DNA of 64,000 bases from NCBI RefSeq assembly GCF_023195925.1, contig NZ_JALPRE010000013.1, positions 1-64,000 of the forward strand, written 5' to 3'. Positions 44,281-54,008 of this stretch are shown here, in pieces (the stretch's first letter is position 1; the number at the start of each line of letters is the position of its first letter). Source of the DNA: Aquimarina acroporae. GTDB taxonomy: Bacteria > Bacteroidota > Bacteroidia > Flavobacteriales > Flavobacteriaceae. Position numbers and translations under genes: made by a program. The notes beneath the pieces were generated by a model. It made no database searches, was not told the DNA's origin, and saw only the letters and a program-made list of their open reading frames with translations.

Positions 44281-45675
44281 TTACTTCACTAAGTTAATCT
44301 CTACACGTCTGTTTTTAGCTCTACCAGCTCTTGTATTGTTAGTAGCGATAGGTCTGTCTTCTCCGTATCCAACAGCAGATAATCTGAACTGATCAACTCC
44401 GTTTTCTACTAAGAAGTTCTTAACAGAATTAGCTCTTGAGTCAGATAATCTTTGGTTACTTTTAGCAGGACCTTGGCTATCTGTGTGTCCTTCTACAGTA
44501 AACTTAGCAGTAGGATACTCTTTTAAGATAGCGATGATATCGTTAAGTACTTTAGTAGACTCTTCTTTGATACTAGATTTACCAGAATCAAATAATACTT
44601 GAGCAGCATACTCATTAAGAGTTTTCTGAATCTCTTCAGTTACTTCAGGACATCCGTTGTTAGCAACAGTACCTGCAACGTCTGGACAGTTATCATCTTT
44701 ATCTAATACACCGTCACCGTCTTTATCTTGGTAAGGACATCCGTTGTTAGCAGCTGGACCAGCTTCGTTTGGACAACCGTCTTTAGAGTCAGTGATTCCG
44801 TCACCGTCAGCATCAGGACATCCGTTAAGGTTAGCTAAACCAGCAACCGTAGGACACTCATCTTTAGGATCTGCGATTCCGTCACCGTCTGTATCAGGAC
44901 ATCCGTTGAATTCTGCAGTACCAGCAGTATCAGGACACTCATCTTTAGCATCAGTGATTCCGTCACCGTCTGTATCAGGACATCCGTTGAACTCCTCTAA
45001 ACCAGGAACGTCTGGACACTCATCATCTTTATCGTATACACCGTCACCGTCTGTATCTTTACCTCCAAATGCGAAAGTAAGACCAGCAGCATGTTGGAAA
45101 TGAGTTGGAGGGTAGTTATTTACTTCGTAATCTTCGAATACGTGCTTGTAAGTTGTTTGAAGGTTGAACGCTAAATTCTCAGTTAACCAGAAGTTAAAAC
45201 CAAGAGAACCATTTAAAGTTCCAGCACCTACTTCATCAACCCAAGTATATCCACCACCTACACCTAGGTAAGGGTCGAACCAACCAGTGTTCAAAGCGTT
45301 TTTAAAACTATAGCTAACTTGAGCGTCTGCAGCATAGTAAGATATGTCATCTACAGAAACATTAGTACCATCAGGAAGTTCTCCAGCGTTTTCTATTTTG
45401 TTTACCGATCCCGCTACTGTGAAAGTAAATCCGTCTCCGATATATCTTCCTACAGATAATCTTGAAACAGAAGGTAGGATGTTCCAGTGGTCACTAGCAT
45501 TAAAAAATTCATCGAAAATTTCTCCCTGAGTAATAAGATCTCCCCCAGTTGGGAAAATGTCAACGGCATTAATACCTATAGAAACCGCCCAAGGATTGTT
45601 TTCATCTTGTGCATTCGCCGTACTAAGTCCTAGTACTAATATCGAAGCCACTAAAAATCTGCTAAGATGTTTCAT
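44281..45675 (-). CDS. OmpA-family outer-membrane protein with TSP3 repeats
   Basis: 464 residues. A signal peptide (1-22), an eight-stranded barrel domain (about 25-205), five thrombospondin type 3 repeats of about 27 residues (207-343) with DTDGDGxxDxxDxCP, and a C-terminal OmpA peptidoglycan-binding domain ending RRVEINLVK. It links the outer membrane to peptidoglycan and is probably very abundant. ATG at 45675 is taken over a TTG at 45681. Its promoter is the best match in the window. It sits between the addB- and addA-like genes with its own promoter and terminator. Confidence 0.93.
   Translation of the reverse strand: MKHLSRFLVASILVLGLSTANAQDENNPWAVSIGINAVDIFPTGGDLITQGEIFDEFFNASDHWNILPSVSRLSVGRYIGDGFTFTVAGSVNKIENAGELPDGTNVSVDDISYYAADAQVSYSFKNALNTGWFDPYLGVGGGYTWVDEVGAGTLNGSLGFNFWLTENLAFNLQTTYKHVFEDYEVNNYPPTHFQHAAGLTFAFGGKDTDGDGVYDKDDECPDVPGLEEFNGCPDTDGDGITDAKDECPDTAGTAEFNGCPDTDGDGIADPKDECPTVAGLANLNGCPDADGDGITDSKDGCPNEAGPAANNGCPYQDKDGDGVLDKDDNCPDVAGTVANNGCPEVTEEIQKTLNEYAAQVLFDSGKSSIKEESTKVLNDIIAILKEYPTAKFTVEGHTDSQGPAKSNQRLSDSRANSVKNFLVENGVDQFRLSAVGYGEDRPIATNNTRAGRAKNRRVEINLVK
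44647..45057 (-). repeat. Five tandem TSP3 repeats within the ompA-like gene
   Basis: Five in-frame units of 27-29 codons, each with a Ca2+-binding DxDGDGxxD loop and a Cys pair. DNA identity between units is high, so copy number could vary by recombination. Confidence 0.85.
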
Positions 45676-45709
45676 ATTCAATAATTTAATTTTTAAGTGT
45701 TAATTAGAG

Positions 45710-45739
45710 CAAATGTAATATGTTAAACATAACTGTCAA
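45710..45739 (-). promoter_or_regulatory. Consensus promoter of the ompA-like gene
   Basis: On the minus strand TTG (45739-45737), 19 bases, then TACATTTG (45717-45710): a full match to the Bacteroidota sigma-A consensus. It predicts a leader of about 28 bases before the ATG at 45675. Confidence 0.8.
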
Positions 45740-45960
45740 AGATAAATCTAATAAATTTTTCTTAACAGGCCAGTAAATATAACCGTTTTCGCGGGTTTAT
45801 AAGTATTTTCTTACGCCTCTCAGCCCCCAATTTTGGCTTCAATTTTAACCTTTTTAAAGAAAAATTATAGACTCGATCTTTGTAATTATGATACAATTAT
45901 AAGATAAAAATACCTTTTATCCTTAAATTTCTTTTAGTAATTATGAAAATGCGTTCTTAT

Positions 45961-48900
45961 TTATAGGTATTTTAAAGTAATATTTTCATTAAAATAAATT
46001 AGAATTTTACGACCAACATTAAAGCCCATTTTCTGAAGAACATGTGCATACTCTGTTATTTGCTTTGCATGGGTTTCACTGTAAATCCCAGTCTTATAAT
46101 CTATTATGGTTGCTAAACCATCAGTATCAATAGTTACTCTATCTGGTCGAAACACCTTTCCTTCTGAAATAATATCACGTTCATTGAATACTTTATTATT
46201 TGCAGAAAAATATTTCGTTAATTCTGGATGGGTTACAACATTTGTTAACTCATTTAATAGTGTTTTCTTCTGTGAAACTTCAATTTCTCCTCTTATATAA
46301 GCCTCTTCGATAACGGTATGGATATCTTCAGAAACATATACTTTTGCCATAAGGTCATGAATTAAGTTTCCTTTGGCAATTGCATCTTCTTGTTTTGTGT
46401 CCCAAAGTTTTCCAGAATTGGTTACAATATGAATCTTATATGATTTTGAAGAGTCACTAAAACCAGACAGCTTTATTTTATCAGATTCCTTAGCGATTGG
46501 CTTTACAAAGCTACTGGCTCGTTTTGGATACCCAAAGTGATATGTTAATTGGTCCTCATGCCATAGCCCCAACTCCTGAAGATAAGCGATTAACTTTCCA
46601 GAGAATTTATTAGGATTACTAACTCCTTTCGCATTTATTTCTTTTTTAGATATTATGTATAATTGCTCCTTGGCTCGTGTAAGCACAACATATAATAAAT
46701 TAAGGACATCAAGCTCTAGTTGCGCCTGCCGTTTTAACACTATGTTTTCTGCCTCTGTTCCATAATCAATTATTTTTTTACTGTAATCGATAAAAACTTC
46801 TTCAAAACCTACATACCGCTCCTTTGGTACCGAAAGCCAGGTCTTTGGCTCTATTTCTCTATAAATGTCTTCGTTGGCATATGGATAAATTACACAAGGA
46901 AATTCTAGCCCCTTAGATTTATGAATTGTCATAATCTTTACAGCTTCTTCAGCTTCGGGAGCAACGATACTCAATTTATCTCTTTTATCCTCCCAATACG
47001 ACAAGAAACCTACTATACCTTCTGTATATTTTTGACTATAATTAAAAACGATATCTAAGAAAAACTGAAGATATGCCGGTGTGTTTGTTGCCAATTGAAA
47101 ACAACTAATGATGTATTCAACAAGATCATATAGAGGCTTTACATCTAATCGACACATATCAAAATGTATGCCCAGAGATTCTAATTGATTAGAAAAATCC
47201 TTTTTCTCTAAAAAGACCATCTTCTGTAAAAAAGAGTGTTTATCCTTAACCTTAGATCGTTCTGCAATAAAGTGCAGTAGATTAATTTTTGCTAATAAAT
47301 TATTAGGCTCTACATACCACGACATGAGATCGACAACAAAAACTACTTCTGGAGCATTTTGAATTAAAAGTGTTTCTGATGAAATAATAGGAACTTCTTT
47401 TTCTGTTAGGTAATCTGCTATAGCGGTTCCTTCTCTAAGCTTTCTAACAATAATACAAACCTCATTTAATGCATATCCTTTTTCCTGTAGTTCCAACACC
47501 TGCTCATAGACCCTTTGAGGATAGACCTCATTTTCTTCAGTTACATTTTTAGCTTCAATAAACGATACATTAATAAAACCTTCTTTCTTCGTATTGGTCT
47601 CTTGTTTGTTTCCTAGCAGATATAACTCTTCATGTCTTTTATCACTAAAATCTTTTGCCAGAAAACTGAAAAAACTATTATTGAATTTAATTATTTCTTC
47701 ATGGCTTCGATAATTCTTAGGTAAGTTAAGAACTTGTTTTTCTTTTACTGAAAACGGATTTTCACCTGCCGATAAATCAATAAACTGCTCTGCTTTTCCT
47801 CCTCTCCATCTATAAATTGCCTGTTTGGCGTCTCCAACTATTGTAATTTGCCCTCTTTTACCCATAAGGGTTTCGGTAGCCACCGCATTATCTATAAGCG
47901 GTATTAAGTTATTCCATTGTAATTCTGAAGTATCCTGAAACTCATCGATAAAATAATCTCGATACCGTTCTCCGAGACGCTCATATATAAAAGGTGCAGG
48001 TTGATCCTGAATTGTGGTACTAATAAGCGTATTGAATTCTGATATCAATAAAATTTTTCTTTCTTTTTTGATGGTGTCTAATTCCTTATGAATAGCATTG
48101 AGTACTGCAAGAGGGGTTACATTCTTTATCACGTTTTGAAAAAAACTTACTTGAATTACATTGTTTTTGGTTTCCAAAAACGCTTCTTCAATTCTTGAAC
48201 GTATAGCATCTATTGCTTCTTTTTTTGTCTCCTCAAGTTTTGCTCCATAAAATGAAGCATTTCCAATATCTTGTTTCCAGGCAGCTTTAAAATCTATTCC
48301 TTTTTCTTTATTCGCCAATTTCTGAAAGTGAGTTGGTACCGAGCTTCTTGTAAAATCTTCAAATACCAAACCTGACTGTTTAATTAGCTGTAAAATTTCA
48401 TTCGAGACATGCACTATATCATTCTGAATTTGTGTTATTTCTTTAGAAAGGTAATCTTTTAAGGTTTCGAAATCCTTTAGATCCTTTGTCGATAGCTTTT
48501 GCAAATGTTTTCGATCATTTTCGCTAAATAGAAGTCTAGCAGCTTTGCGAAGCTCTATAGTAATATCCCAGCTTTTATCATCTTCTAGTTTCCCAATGGC
48601 AAAATCCAAAATCAACTGAGTAAGTTCTTGGTCTACTCCAATTCTTGCAACCAAGGCATCAACAGCCTCTTCTATTAAGACTTCGGTATCCATCTCAATT
48701 TCAAAATTGATAGGAATACCTAGATCATGAGCAAAAGTTCGAATTACTCTATGGGTAAATGTATCTATCGTCACTACATCAAATGCAGCATAATTATGAA
48801 GAACACTTTTTAATATTCTACTGGCCTTTCTCTTTAGCCGTTCTTCTTCTAGTCCTGTTTCAACTATAAGATCCTTTAGTAACGCTACATATTTTTCTGG

Positions 48901-49113
48901 TATAGAAGGACCTGATAACGCCACTAGGTTTTCCAGAACCCTGGTTTTCATCTCGGCAACTGCCTTATTGGTAAAAGTAATTGCAAGGATATTCTTATAT
49001 CCATCTGTATATTCGGCAGTTAGTAAAGTGGTCAAATAGGCCTTGACTAAGGTATAGGTTTTTCCTGCTCCAGCTGCAGCATTATAAACAGTAAAAGCGT
49101 GTTGGGAACTCAA
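45961..49113 (-). CDS. AddA/RecB-like UvrD-type helicase-nuclease
   Basis: 1050 residues. Walker A AAAGAGKT (12-19), the DEFQDTSELQW Walker B segment, a VKIMTIHKSKGLEFP helicase motif and a C-terminal nuclease with TIIDYKTGIYSE. It unwinds and trims double-strand breaks, presumably with the AddB-like protein. The start is TTG at 49113 (MSSQHAFTVYNAAAGAGKT): stops block any longer frame and there is no ATG before Walker A. Together with the AddB-like gene it is split by the OmpA gene. Confidence 0.88.
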   Translation of the reverse strand: MSSQHAFTVYNAAAGAGKTYTLVKAYLTTLLTAEYTDGYKNILAITFTNKAVAEMKTRVLENLVALSGPSIPEKYVALLKDLIVETGLEEERLKRKASRILKSVLHNYAAFDVVTIDTFTHRVIRTFAHDLGIPINFEIEMDTEVLIEEAVDALVARIGVDQELTQLILDFAIGKLEDDKSWDITIELRKAARLLFSENDRKHLQKLSTKDLKDFETLKDYLSKEITQIQNDIVHVSNEILQLIKQSGLVFEDFTRSSVPTHFQKLANKEKGIDFKAAWKQDIGNASFYGAKLEETKKEAIDAIRSRIEEAFLETKNNVIQVSFFQNVIKNVTPLAVLNAIHKELDTIKKERKILLISEFNTLISTTIQDQPAPFIYERLGERYRDYFIDEFQDTSELQWNNLIPLIDNAVATETLMGKRGQITIVGDAKQAIYRWRGGKAEQFIDLSAGENPFSVKEKQVLNLPKNYRSHEEIIKFNNSFFSFLAKDFSDKRHEELYLLGNKQETNTKKEGFINVSFIEAKNVTEENEVYPQRVYEQVLELQEKGYALNEVCIIVRKLREGTAIADYLTEKEVPIISSETLLIQNAPEVVFVVDLMSWYVEPNNLLAKINLLHFIAERSKVKDKHSFLQKMVFLEKKDFSNQLESLGIHFDMCRLDVKPLYDLVEYIISCFQLATNTPAYLQFFLDIVFNYSQKYTEGIVGFLSYWEDKRDKLSIVAPEAEEAVKIMTIHKSKGLEFPCVIYPYANEDIYREIEPKTWLSVPKERYVGFEEVFIDYSKKIIDYGTEAENIVLKRQAQLELDVLNLLYVVLTRAKEQLYIISKKEINAKGVSNPNKFSGKLIAYLQELGLWHEDQLTYHFGYPKRASSFVKPIAKESDKIKLSGFSDSSKSYKIHIVTNSGKLWDTKQEDAIAKGNLIHDLMAKVYVSEDIHTVIEEAYIRGEIEVSQKKTLLNELTNVVTHPELTKYFSANNKVFNERDIISEGKVFRPDRVTIDTDGLATIIDYKTGIYSETHAKQITEYAHVLQKMGFNVGRKILIYFNENITLKYL

Positions 49114-49229
49114 GTGTTTTTTTTACTAAAATAATAAATGTAACGTATTAACCTTCCTAATTATCGAAGAACTATTGTGCTTTAATTAATTTATAACAAT
49201 TATTAATTTTTATTGATCACTCTAATTGT

Positions 49230-49237
49230 TAAATTTG
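49230..49237 (+). promoter_or_regulatory. -7 element of sodA
   Basis: TAAATTTG, perfect -7 box, 39 bases before the start codon. A TTG lies 14 bases upstream, shorter than ideal. Confidence 0.5.
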
Positions 49238-49275
49238 GTGTCATTTTTCATTTTTATTAATCAAAATAATAACGT

Positions 49276-49884
49276 ATGTCATTCGAATTACCAAAATTAA
49301 ACTACGCATTTGATGCGTTAGAACCCCATATAGATGCTCGTACCATGGAAATACACCATGATAAACATCATGCCGGATATACGAGCAAATTAAATGCCGC
49401 AATCGAAGGTAGCGACCTTGAAGGCAAAACCATTGAAAACATTCTTATTAATCTTGATATGTCTAATACCGCAGTTAGAAATAACGGTGGGGGATATTTT
49501 AACCATAATTTGTTCTGGGAAGTAATGTCTCCAAATGGAGGTGGTAAACCTTCTGGAGATTTAGCCGATGCTATAAACGCAGCTTATGGTTCGTTTGAAG
49601 CTTTTAAAGATGCATTTGCAAAGGCTGCTGCTACAAGATTTGGTTCTGGATGGGCGTGGTTATGCGTTCAAGAAGGTGGAAAAGTAGAAGTTTGTTCTAC
49701 AGCAAACCAAGATAATCCTTTAATGCCTGGCGTAGGTTGCGCGGGAACACCTATTCTTGGTTTAGATGTTTGGGAGCATGCCTACTACCTAAATTACCAA
49801 AACCGTAGACCAGATTATATTAATGCTTTTTTTAGTGTAATCGATTGGAATGAAGTTTCAAGCAGATATGCTCAAGGAAAATAA
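49276..49884 (+). CDS. sodA: Superoxide dismutase (Mn/Fe)
   Basis: 202 residues. Metal ligands are His27, His77, Asp164 and His168 ([15 protein letters not shown]). Gln145 in ANQDNPL is the Mn-type marker, so manganese or cambialistic use is likely. Cytoplasmic, no signal peptide; it converts superoxide to peroxide and oxygen. Divergent from the AddA-like gene; ends at a strong terminator. Confidence 0.96.
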   Translation: MSFELPKLNYAFDALEPHIDARTMEIHHDKHHAGYTSKLNAAIEGSDLEGKTIENILINLDMSNTAVRNNGGGYFNHNLFWEVMSPNGGGKPSGDLADAINAAYGSFEAFKDAFAKAAATRFGSGWAWLCVQEGGKVEVCSTANQDNPLMPGVGCAGTPILGLDVWEHAYYLNYQNRRPDYINAFFSVIDWNEVSSRYAQGK

Positions 49885-49903
49885 TTCCTCCTTATAAAAA
49901 TGT

Positions 49904-49936
49904 AAAAAGAGTCACAAAAATGTGACTCTTTTTTTA
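49904..49936 (+). terminator. Intrinsic terminator after sodA
   Basis: AAAAAGAGTCACA/TGTGACTCTTTTT with a 4-base loop and T-run. Confidence 0.9.
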
Positions 49937-49964
49937 TGTAAAATATTACGAATTGTCATAAAAT

Positions 49965-50040
49965 AAAAAAAGGTGGAATATCCACCTTTTTTTGCCCCAA
50001 ATCTACCATGAACTTAACCTACTTATGCTATGGCTCTGCT
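49965..50040 (+). ncRNA. Possible weak third copy of the structured repeat
   Basis: A perfect hairpin AAAAAAAGGTGGA / TCCACCTTTTTTT (49965-49993) is followed by a segment with AACTTAACCTACTTATG (50011-50027) enclosed by CCAT/ATGG. The order hairpin, short link, AACT(T/C)AAC..CTTAT recalls copies A and B at 36.6-37.1 kb, but similarity is limited. The hairpin alone can act as a terminator in either direction. Confidence 0.35.
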
Positions 50041-50146
50041 AATATAAGACGGAAATTCATTGTGAAAAAATGTTTTAGATGAAAGGTCAAAATACTTGTT
50101 GAACTACACAATTTAACCATTTTTAACAAGGAAAATTTTGGATTTT

Positions 50147-52045
50147 TTAGTAAGCCCTTTCGTTTTTCCCTTCGTAAAAATTTATAAATGCTTTATTTAC
50201 AACTCTATTCCCTCCAATAGTAGGGTAATCCCCCGTAAAATACCAGTCTCCAAGGTTCTTAGGACAAGCCTTATGAAGGTTATCTACAGTCTGGTATATT
50301 ATTTTAACCTTAGCATTTACTGTAGTATCACTTAGCAATTCTGCGATCTTATCACTTATTTCTTGATCTGTGAAACCGGCATATATTTCTTTTACAAAAT
50401 TTTGAACTTCGGCATCAGCTAAATTTTCTTGCGCCTTACATTTATGATATACTTGTTCTACCAAGTCGTAATTACCATTTTCTTTTAAAAGTTCTAGTGA
50501 AGCCTGAAATGCAATTAACCCTTCTAGCCTTGCCATATCAATTCCGTAACAATCGGGATATCGAATCTGAGGAGCAGAAGATACAATAACAATCTTTTTA
50601 GGCTTCAACCTATCCATCATTTTAATGATACTTTTCTTAAGAGTTGTTCCCCTCACTATACTATCATCAATAATAACAAGATTATCATCAGGCCTTACTA
50701 CACCATAGGTTACATCATATACGTGCGCCACAAGGTCATCTCTACTACTATCTTCTGTAATAAAGGTTCTAAGTTTTGCATCTTTTATAGCTATCTTCTC
50801 TGTTCTAAGTCTGGCCGAAAGAATTTCTGATAAACGTTCGTCGGTTAATGTTTCTTTTTCAGTTAGTATCGTTTCATTCTTTTGCTTATTCAATTCATCC
50901 TGAGCAGCCTCCACCATTCCGTAAAAAGATGTTTCTGCCGTATTAGGAATAAAAGAAAACACAGTACTTACTGTATCGTGATCTATTTCTTGTAAGACCT
51001 GAGGCATTAGTAATCGGCCTAAGCTCTTTCTTTCTTCATAGATTTCTGCATCACTACCTCTTGAAAAATATATCCTTTCAAAAGAACAGGCTTTACGCTC
51101 CAATGGTTCTATTATTTGCTTAACAGAAGTATCCCCATCTTTTTTTACAATAATAGCCTTACCTGGATCAAGCTCAATTACCTTCTCAAAAGGAACGTTG
51201 AATACTGTTTGTATTACTGGTCTTTCTGAAGCTACAACAACTACTTCATCATCTTTATAATAATAAGCTGGACGTATTCCTGCTGGATCACGTAATACAA
51301 AAGCATCACCGTGACCTAACATTCCAGCCATAGCATACCCTCCATCCCAATCTTTAGAAGACTTTTTAAGGATCTTTGCAATATTAAGACGCTCTACTAT
51401 TTGTGGAGAGGCATCTATTTTATTAAACCCTTCTTTCTTCAATTTCTTATAGAGTTTCGCCACCTCAGAATCCAGGAAATGACCTATCTTTTCCATTACC
51501 GTTACAGTATCTACCTTATCCTTAGGATGCTGACCTAACCTAACCAGATTATCAAACAATACATCATTATTGGTCATGTTGAAGTTTCCTGCTACAATAA
51601 GATTACGGTGCATCCAGTTGTTTTGTCTTAAAAACGGATGTACGCTCTCTACACTGTTTTTTCCAAAAGTACCGTATCTTACGTGTCCTAGTAATACTTC
51701 TCCTATATAAGGAACATTACTCTTTTGTAATTGCACATCATCTGCATACTCTGGATGTTCTTCAAACTCTTTATTGATCCTTTCATTGATCTGAGAAAAG
51801 ATATGTTGAATAGGTTGAGATTGACTTGATCGTACTCGACTGATATATCTTTGACCGGGAGGGGTATCAAGTTTTACACTCGCAAATCCGGCTCCATCCT
51901 GACCACGATTGTGTTGCTTTTCCATCATTAGGTACATTTTATTTACTCCATAAAATGCACTACCGTATTTTTCTTTATAATACTCTAATGGTTTCAGTAG
52001 GCGAATTAATGCTATCCCGCATTCGTGTTTTAATGCATCACTCAT
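50147..52045 (-). CDS. Amidophosphoribosyltransferase-like, long paralogue
   Basis: 632 residues, longer than the usual PurF of about 500. The N-terminal Ntn glutaminase begins HECGIALI with Cys9 as the nucleophile after a short propeptide, QHNRGQDGAGFAS and GHVRYGTFGKNS are present, and the PRPP loop NLVIIDDSIVRGTTLKKS is intact. An insertion in the middle and a longer C-terminus distinguish the Bacteroidota form. It should begin purine synthesis, or act as a second PurF; no other purF is seen in the window. A PfkB kinase is upstream. Confidence 0.85.
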   Translation of the reverse strand: MSDALKHECGIALIRLLKPLEYYKEKYGSAFYGVNKMYLMMEKQHNRGQDGAGFASVKLDTPPGQRYISRVRSSQSQPIQHIFSQINERINKEFEEHPEYADDVQLQKSNVPYIGEVLLGHVRYGTFGKNSVESVHPFLRQNNWMHRNLIVAGNFNMTNNDVLFDNLVRLGQHPKDKVDTVTVMEKIGHFLDSEVAKLYKKLKKEGFNKIDASPQIVERLNIAKILKKSSKDWDGGYAMAGMLGHGDAFVLRDPAGIRPAYYYKDDEVVVVASERPVIQTVFNVPFEKVIELDPGKAIIVKKDGDTSVKQIIEPLERKACSFERIYFSRGSDAEIYEERKSLGRLLMPQVLQEIDHDTVSTVFSFIPNTAETSFYGMVEAAQDELNKQKNETILTEKETLTDERLSEILSARLRTEKIAIKDAKLRTFITEDSSRDDLVAHVYDVTYGVVRPDDNLVIIDDSIVRGTTLKKSIIKMMDRLKPKKIVIVSSAPQIRYPDCYGIDMARLEGLIAFQASLELLKENGNYDLVEQVYHKCKAQENLADAEVQNFVKEIYAGFTDQEISDKIAELLSDTTVNAKVKIIYQTVDNLHKACPKNLGDWYFTGDYPTIGGNRVVNKAFINFYEGKNERAY

Positions 52046-52133
52046 TGTATTCCAAAAATTCTAAGTTGTTGTGTTGTTGGGTAAACCATGATTAAAAAGC
52101 TCAAAAATTATATCATTTGAAGCTTCATTTATA

Positions 52134-53063
52134 TCAAGATAATTCTATTTCAAATTGAGTTAATTCTTTAAACTGCTGAAGTCTCTTCTGAACTTCTTCT
52201 CTACTTAAATTTTCCATTCTTTCTGTTCCAAATTTTTCGACACAGAACGAAGCCAAATTTGAACCATGGATAATCGCATTCTTCATATTCTCAAAAGAGA
52301 TGTCGTTGGTCTTGGTTAAATATCCTGCAAAACCTCCTGCAAATGTATCGCCAGCTCCTGTTGGATCGAAAACTTCTTCTAGTGGTAGGGCGGGAGCAAA
52401 GAAAATCTGACCGTTATGAAATAACAATGCTCCATGCTCTCCTTTTTTAATCACTACATATTTTGGTCCCATTTCCTCTATTACTCGAGCAGCTTTTACC
52501 AAAGAATACTCCCCACTAAGCTGTCTGGCCTCCTCATCATTTATAGTGATTACATCAACCTTAGCTATTACTTTACGCAAATCATCGATGAAAGCATCTT
52601 CCATCCAAAAATTCATGGTATCTAAAATAGCCAGCTTTGGTTTTACCTCAAATTGCTCTAATACACTAAGTTGTACCGATGGATTTAAATTACCTAACAC
52701 TACAATTTCTGCGTCTTTATAATTTTCTGGAACTACAGGTTTAAAATCGGCAAGAACATTAAGATGCGTCTCTAGTGTATCTCTGGAGTTTAAATCATTA
52801 TGATATTTTCCGCTCCAAAAAAATGTCTTCCCTCCTGGAACCACCTCTATTGAAGAAGTATCAACATTTCTTGCTTCCAATGTTTTAAAATAGTCTTGTG
52901 GAAAATCCTCACCTACAACAGAAACAATCGCCGAAGGAATATTAAAATTAGATGCGGAAAGTGCAATATAAGGAGCTGCACCCCCCAAAATTTTATCGGT
53001 TTTACCAAACGGAGTTTCGATGGCATCAAAGGCTACAGAACCAACGATTAATAATTTGCTCAT
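52134..53063 (-). CDS. PfkB-family carbohydrate/nucleoside kinase
   Basis: 309 residues of ribokinase fold. The C-terminal signature DPTGAGDTFAGGFAGYL contains the catalytic Asp, and the N-terminal GGAAPYIALSASNF is the substrate-side motif. The substrate (a sugar or nucleoside) is not clear; position next to the purF-like gene suggests adenosine or ribose. A TATATTTG box (53094-53087) with a TTG 16 bases upstream is its probable promoter. Confidence 0.87.
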   Translation of the reverse strand: MSKLLIVGSVAFDAIETPFGKTDKILGGAAPYIALSASNFNIPSAIVSVVGEDFPQDYFKTLEARNVDTSSIEVVPGGKTFFWSGKYHNDLNSRDTLETHLNVLADFKPVVPENYKDAEIVVLGNLNPSVQLSVLEQFEVKPKLAILDTMNFWMEDAFIDDLRKVIAKVDVITINDEEARQLSGEYSLVKAARVIEEMGPKYVVIKKGEHGALLFHNGQIFFAPALPLEEVFDPTGAGDTFAGGFAGYLTKTNDISFENMKNAIIHGSNLASFCVEKFGTERMENLSREEVQKRLQQFKELTQFEIELS

Positions 53064-53086
53064 AAAAATAGCTTATAATTTTTTTG

Positions 53087-53113
53087 CAAATATACACTTT
53101 ACTTTTCAAGCAA
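53087..53113 (-). promoter_or_regulatory. Promoter of the PfkB kinase gene
   Basis: Minus strand: TTG (53113-53111), 16 bases, TATATTTG (53094-53087). Close to consensus with a slightly short spacer. Confidence 0.55.
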
Positions 53114-53146
53114 GTCTATCAAAAATAGAGAGTTCAGAATTATAGA

Positions 53147-53743
53147 TCATGAATCCTGACGTTGAAGCTTGTCTCTAAGCATTAAAAAAGTCTTATACGG
53201 CCCTGTTACCAATAAGGAATTGGTAATAAATGGAGGCAATGTTCCTTCGGGATTTATATATAATTGTTGTGTAATTTTAACACCCATAGCATCTTTTTCA
53301 AGCAACCAAAATCCTACCAAATCATGGATACGAAGTGTTTTTTCAACCAGCGGGAGTTCGTTGGGAGCAGCTTTTATGAAAAGTTTGATTTTATTACTTG
53401 AAATTTTTTCTACACGAATTCTAGAAACTACATCTCTATCCTTGATCGGCCAGGCAAATTCGTTTCTGGCATAAAAAATATGTTCATTATTTTGGTTTAC
53501 CCCAACCAAATGACTTACTCCCTCTTCGCAATTTTCTACATATTGGGGAGCATGTAATAATTCGTCTACCACTTTATCTATAGACGTAGTAATATAAGTA
53601 GTCGCTTTAAATTCTTTGTAGCTACTATTCTGGTAATCTCTTACCCATATCTTGATATCTGCTTTGTCTTTGGCAAGTTTCCAATCTTTCTGGCTAAAAC
53701 CGATAAATGGAATTACCAGGGTTAATAGATAAACAATTTTCAT
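53147..53743 (-). CDS. Exported START-domain protein
   Basis: 198 residues. An N-terminal signal peptide (MKIVYLLTLVIPFIGFSQ) precedes a START-like lipid-binding domain: WKLAKDKADIKIWVRDYQ, the EFKATTYITTSIDKVVDEL strand-helix pair and AWPIKDRDVVSRIRVEK. It probably binds a hydrophobic molecule in the periplasm; the ligand is unknown. ATG at 53743 is chosen because it starts the signal peptide; a start at 53797 would put 18 charged residues first. Confidence 0.82.
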   Translation of the reverse strand: MKIVYLLTLVIPFIGFSQKDWKLAKDKADIKIWVRDYQNSSYKEFKATTYITTSIDKVVDELLHAPQYVENCEEGVSHLVGVNQNNEHIFYARNEFAWPIKDRDVVSRIRVEKISSNKIKLFIKAAPNELPLVEKTLRIHDLVGFWLLEKDAMGVKITQQLYINPEGTLPPFITNSLLVTGPYKTFLMLRDKLQRQDS

Positions 53744-53947
53744 AGCACTATTGTGTTTGAGGCAATTATAAATTTGACATACTGCTTTAGTGGGCAAAAG
53801 AAACCTTATACTTACTTGATTAAAAGTTAAAATATGTTAACTAATGTTTCAACATAAAAAAACCGTTTTAAACCTTAAATTACTGTAAAGGACAAGTTTT
53901 CTAATAGCTAAACGACATAATGATCTGTAACATTTTCTCTCAAAAAG

Positions 53948-53978
53948 TTGAACTTTTATTAAAATTTTGTTAATTTTA
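53948..53978 (+). promoter_or_regulatory. Promoter of the astacin-like protease gene
   Basis: TTG (53948-53950), 20 bases, then TAATTTTA (53971-53978), a one-base variant of the -7 box, giving a leader of about 25 bases. Confidence 0.45.
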
Positions 53979-54008
53979 TGAAAAATTTAACTATAACTCA
54001 ACATTATT

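Noticed and set aside
44744..45103. 119-codon ORF antisense to the TSP3 repeats
   Set aside because: It is a repetitive shadow of the repeats in the ompA-like gene on the other strand.
45676..45960. Small gene or RNA between the ompA-like and addA-like genes
   Set aside because: Apart from the ompA promoter no ORF or strong structure is seen; a short AACC/GGTT hairpin is too weak.
53833..53856. TATGTT/AACATA inverted repeat upstream of the protease gene
   Set aside because: Six-base arms in AT-rich sequence are expected by chance.
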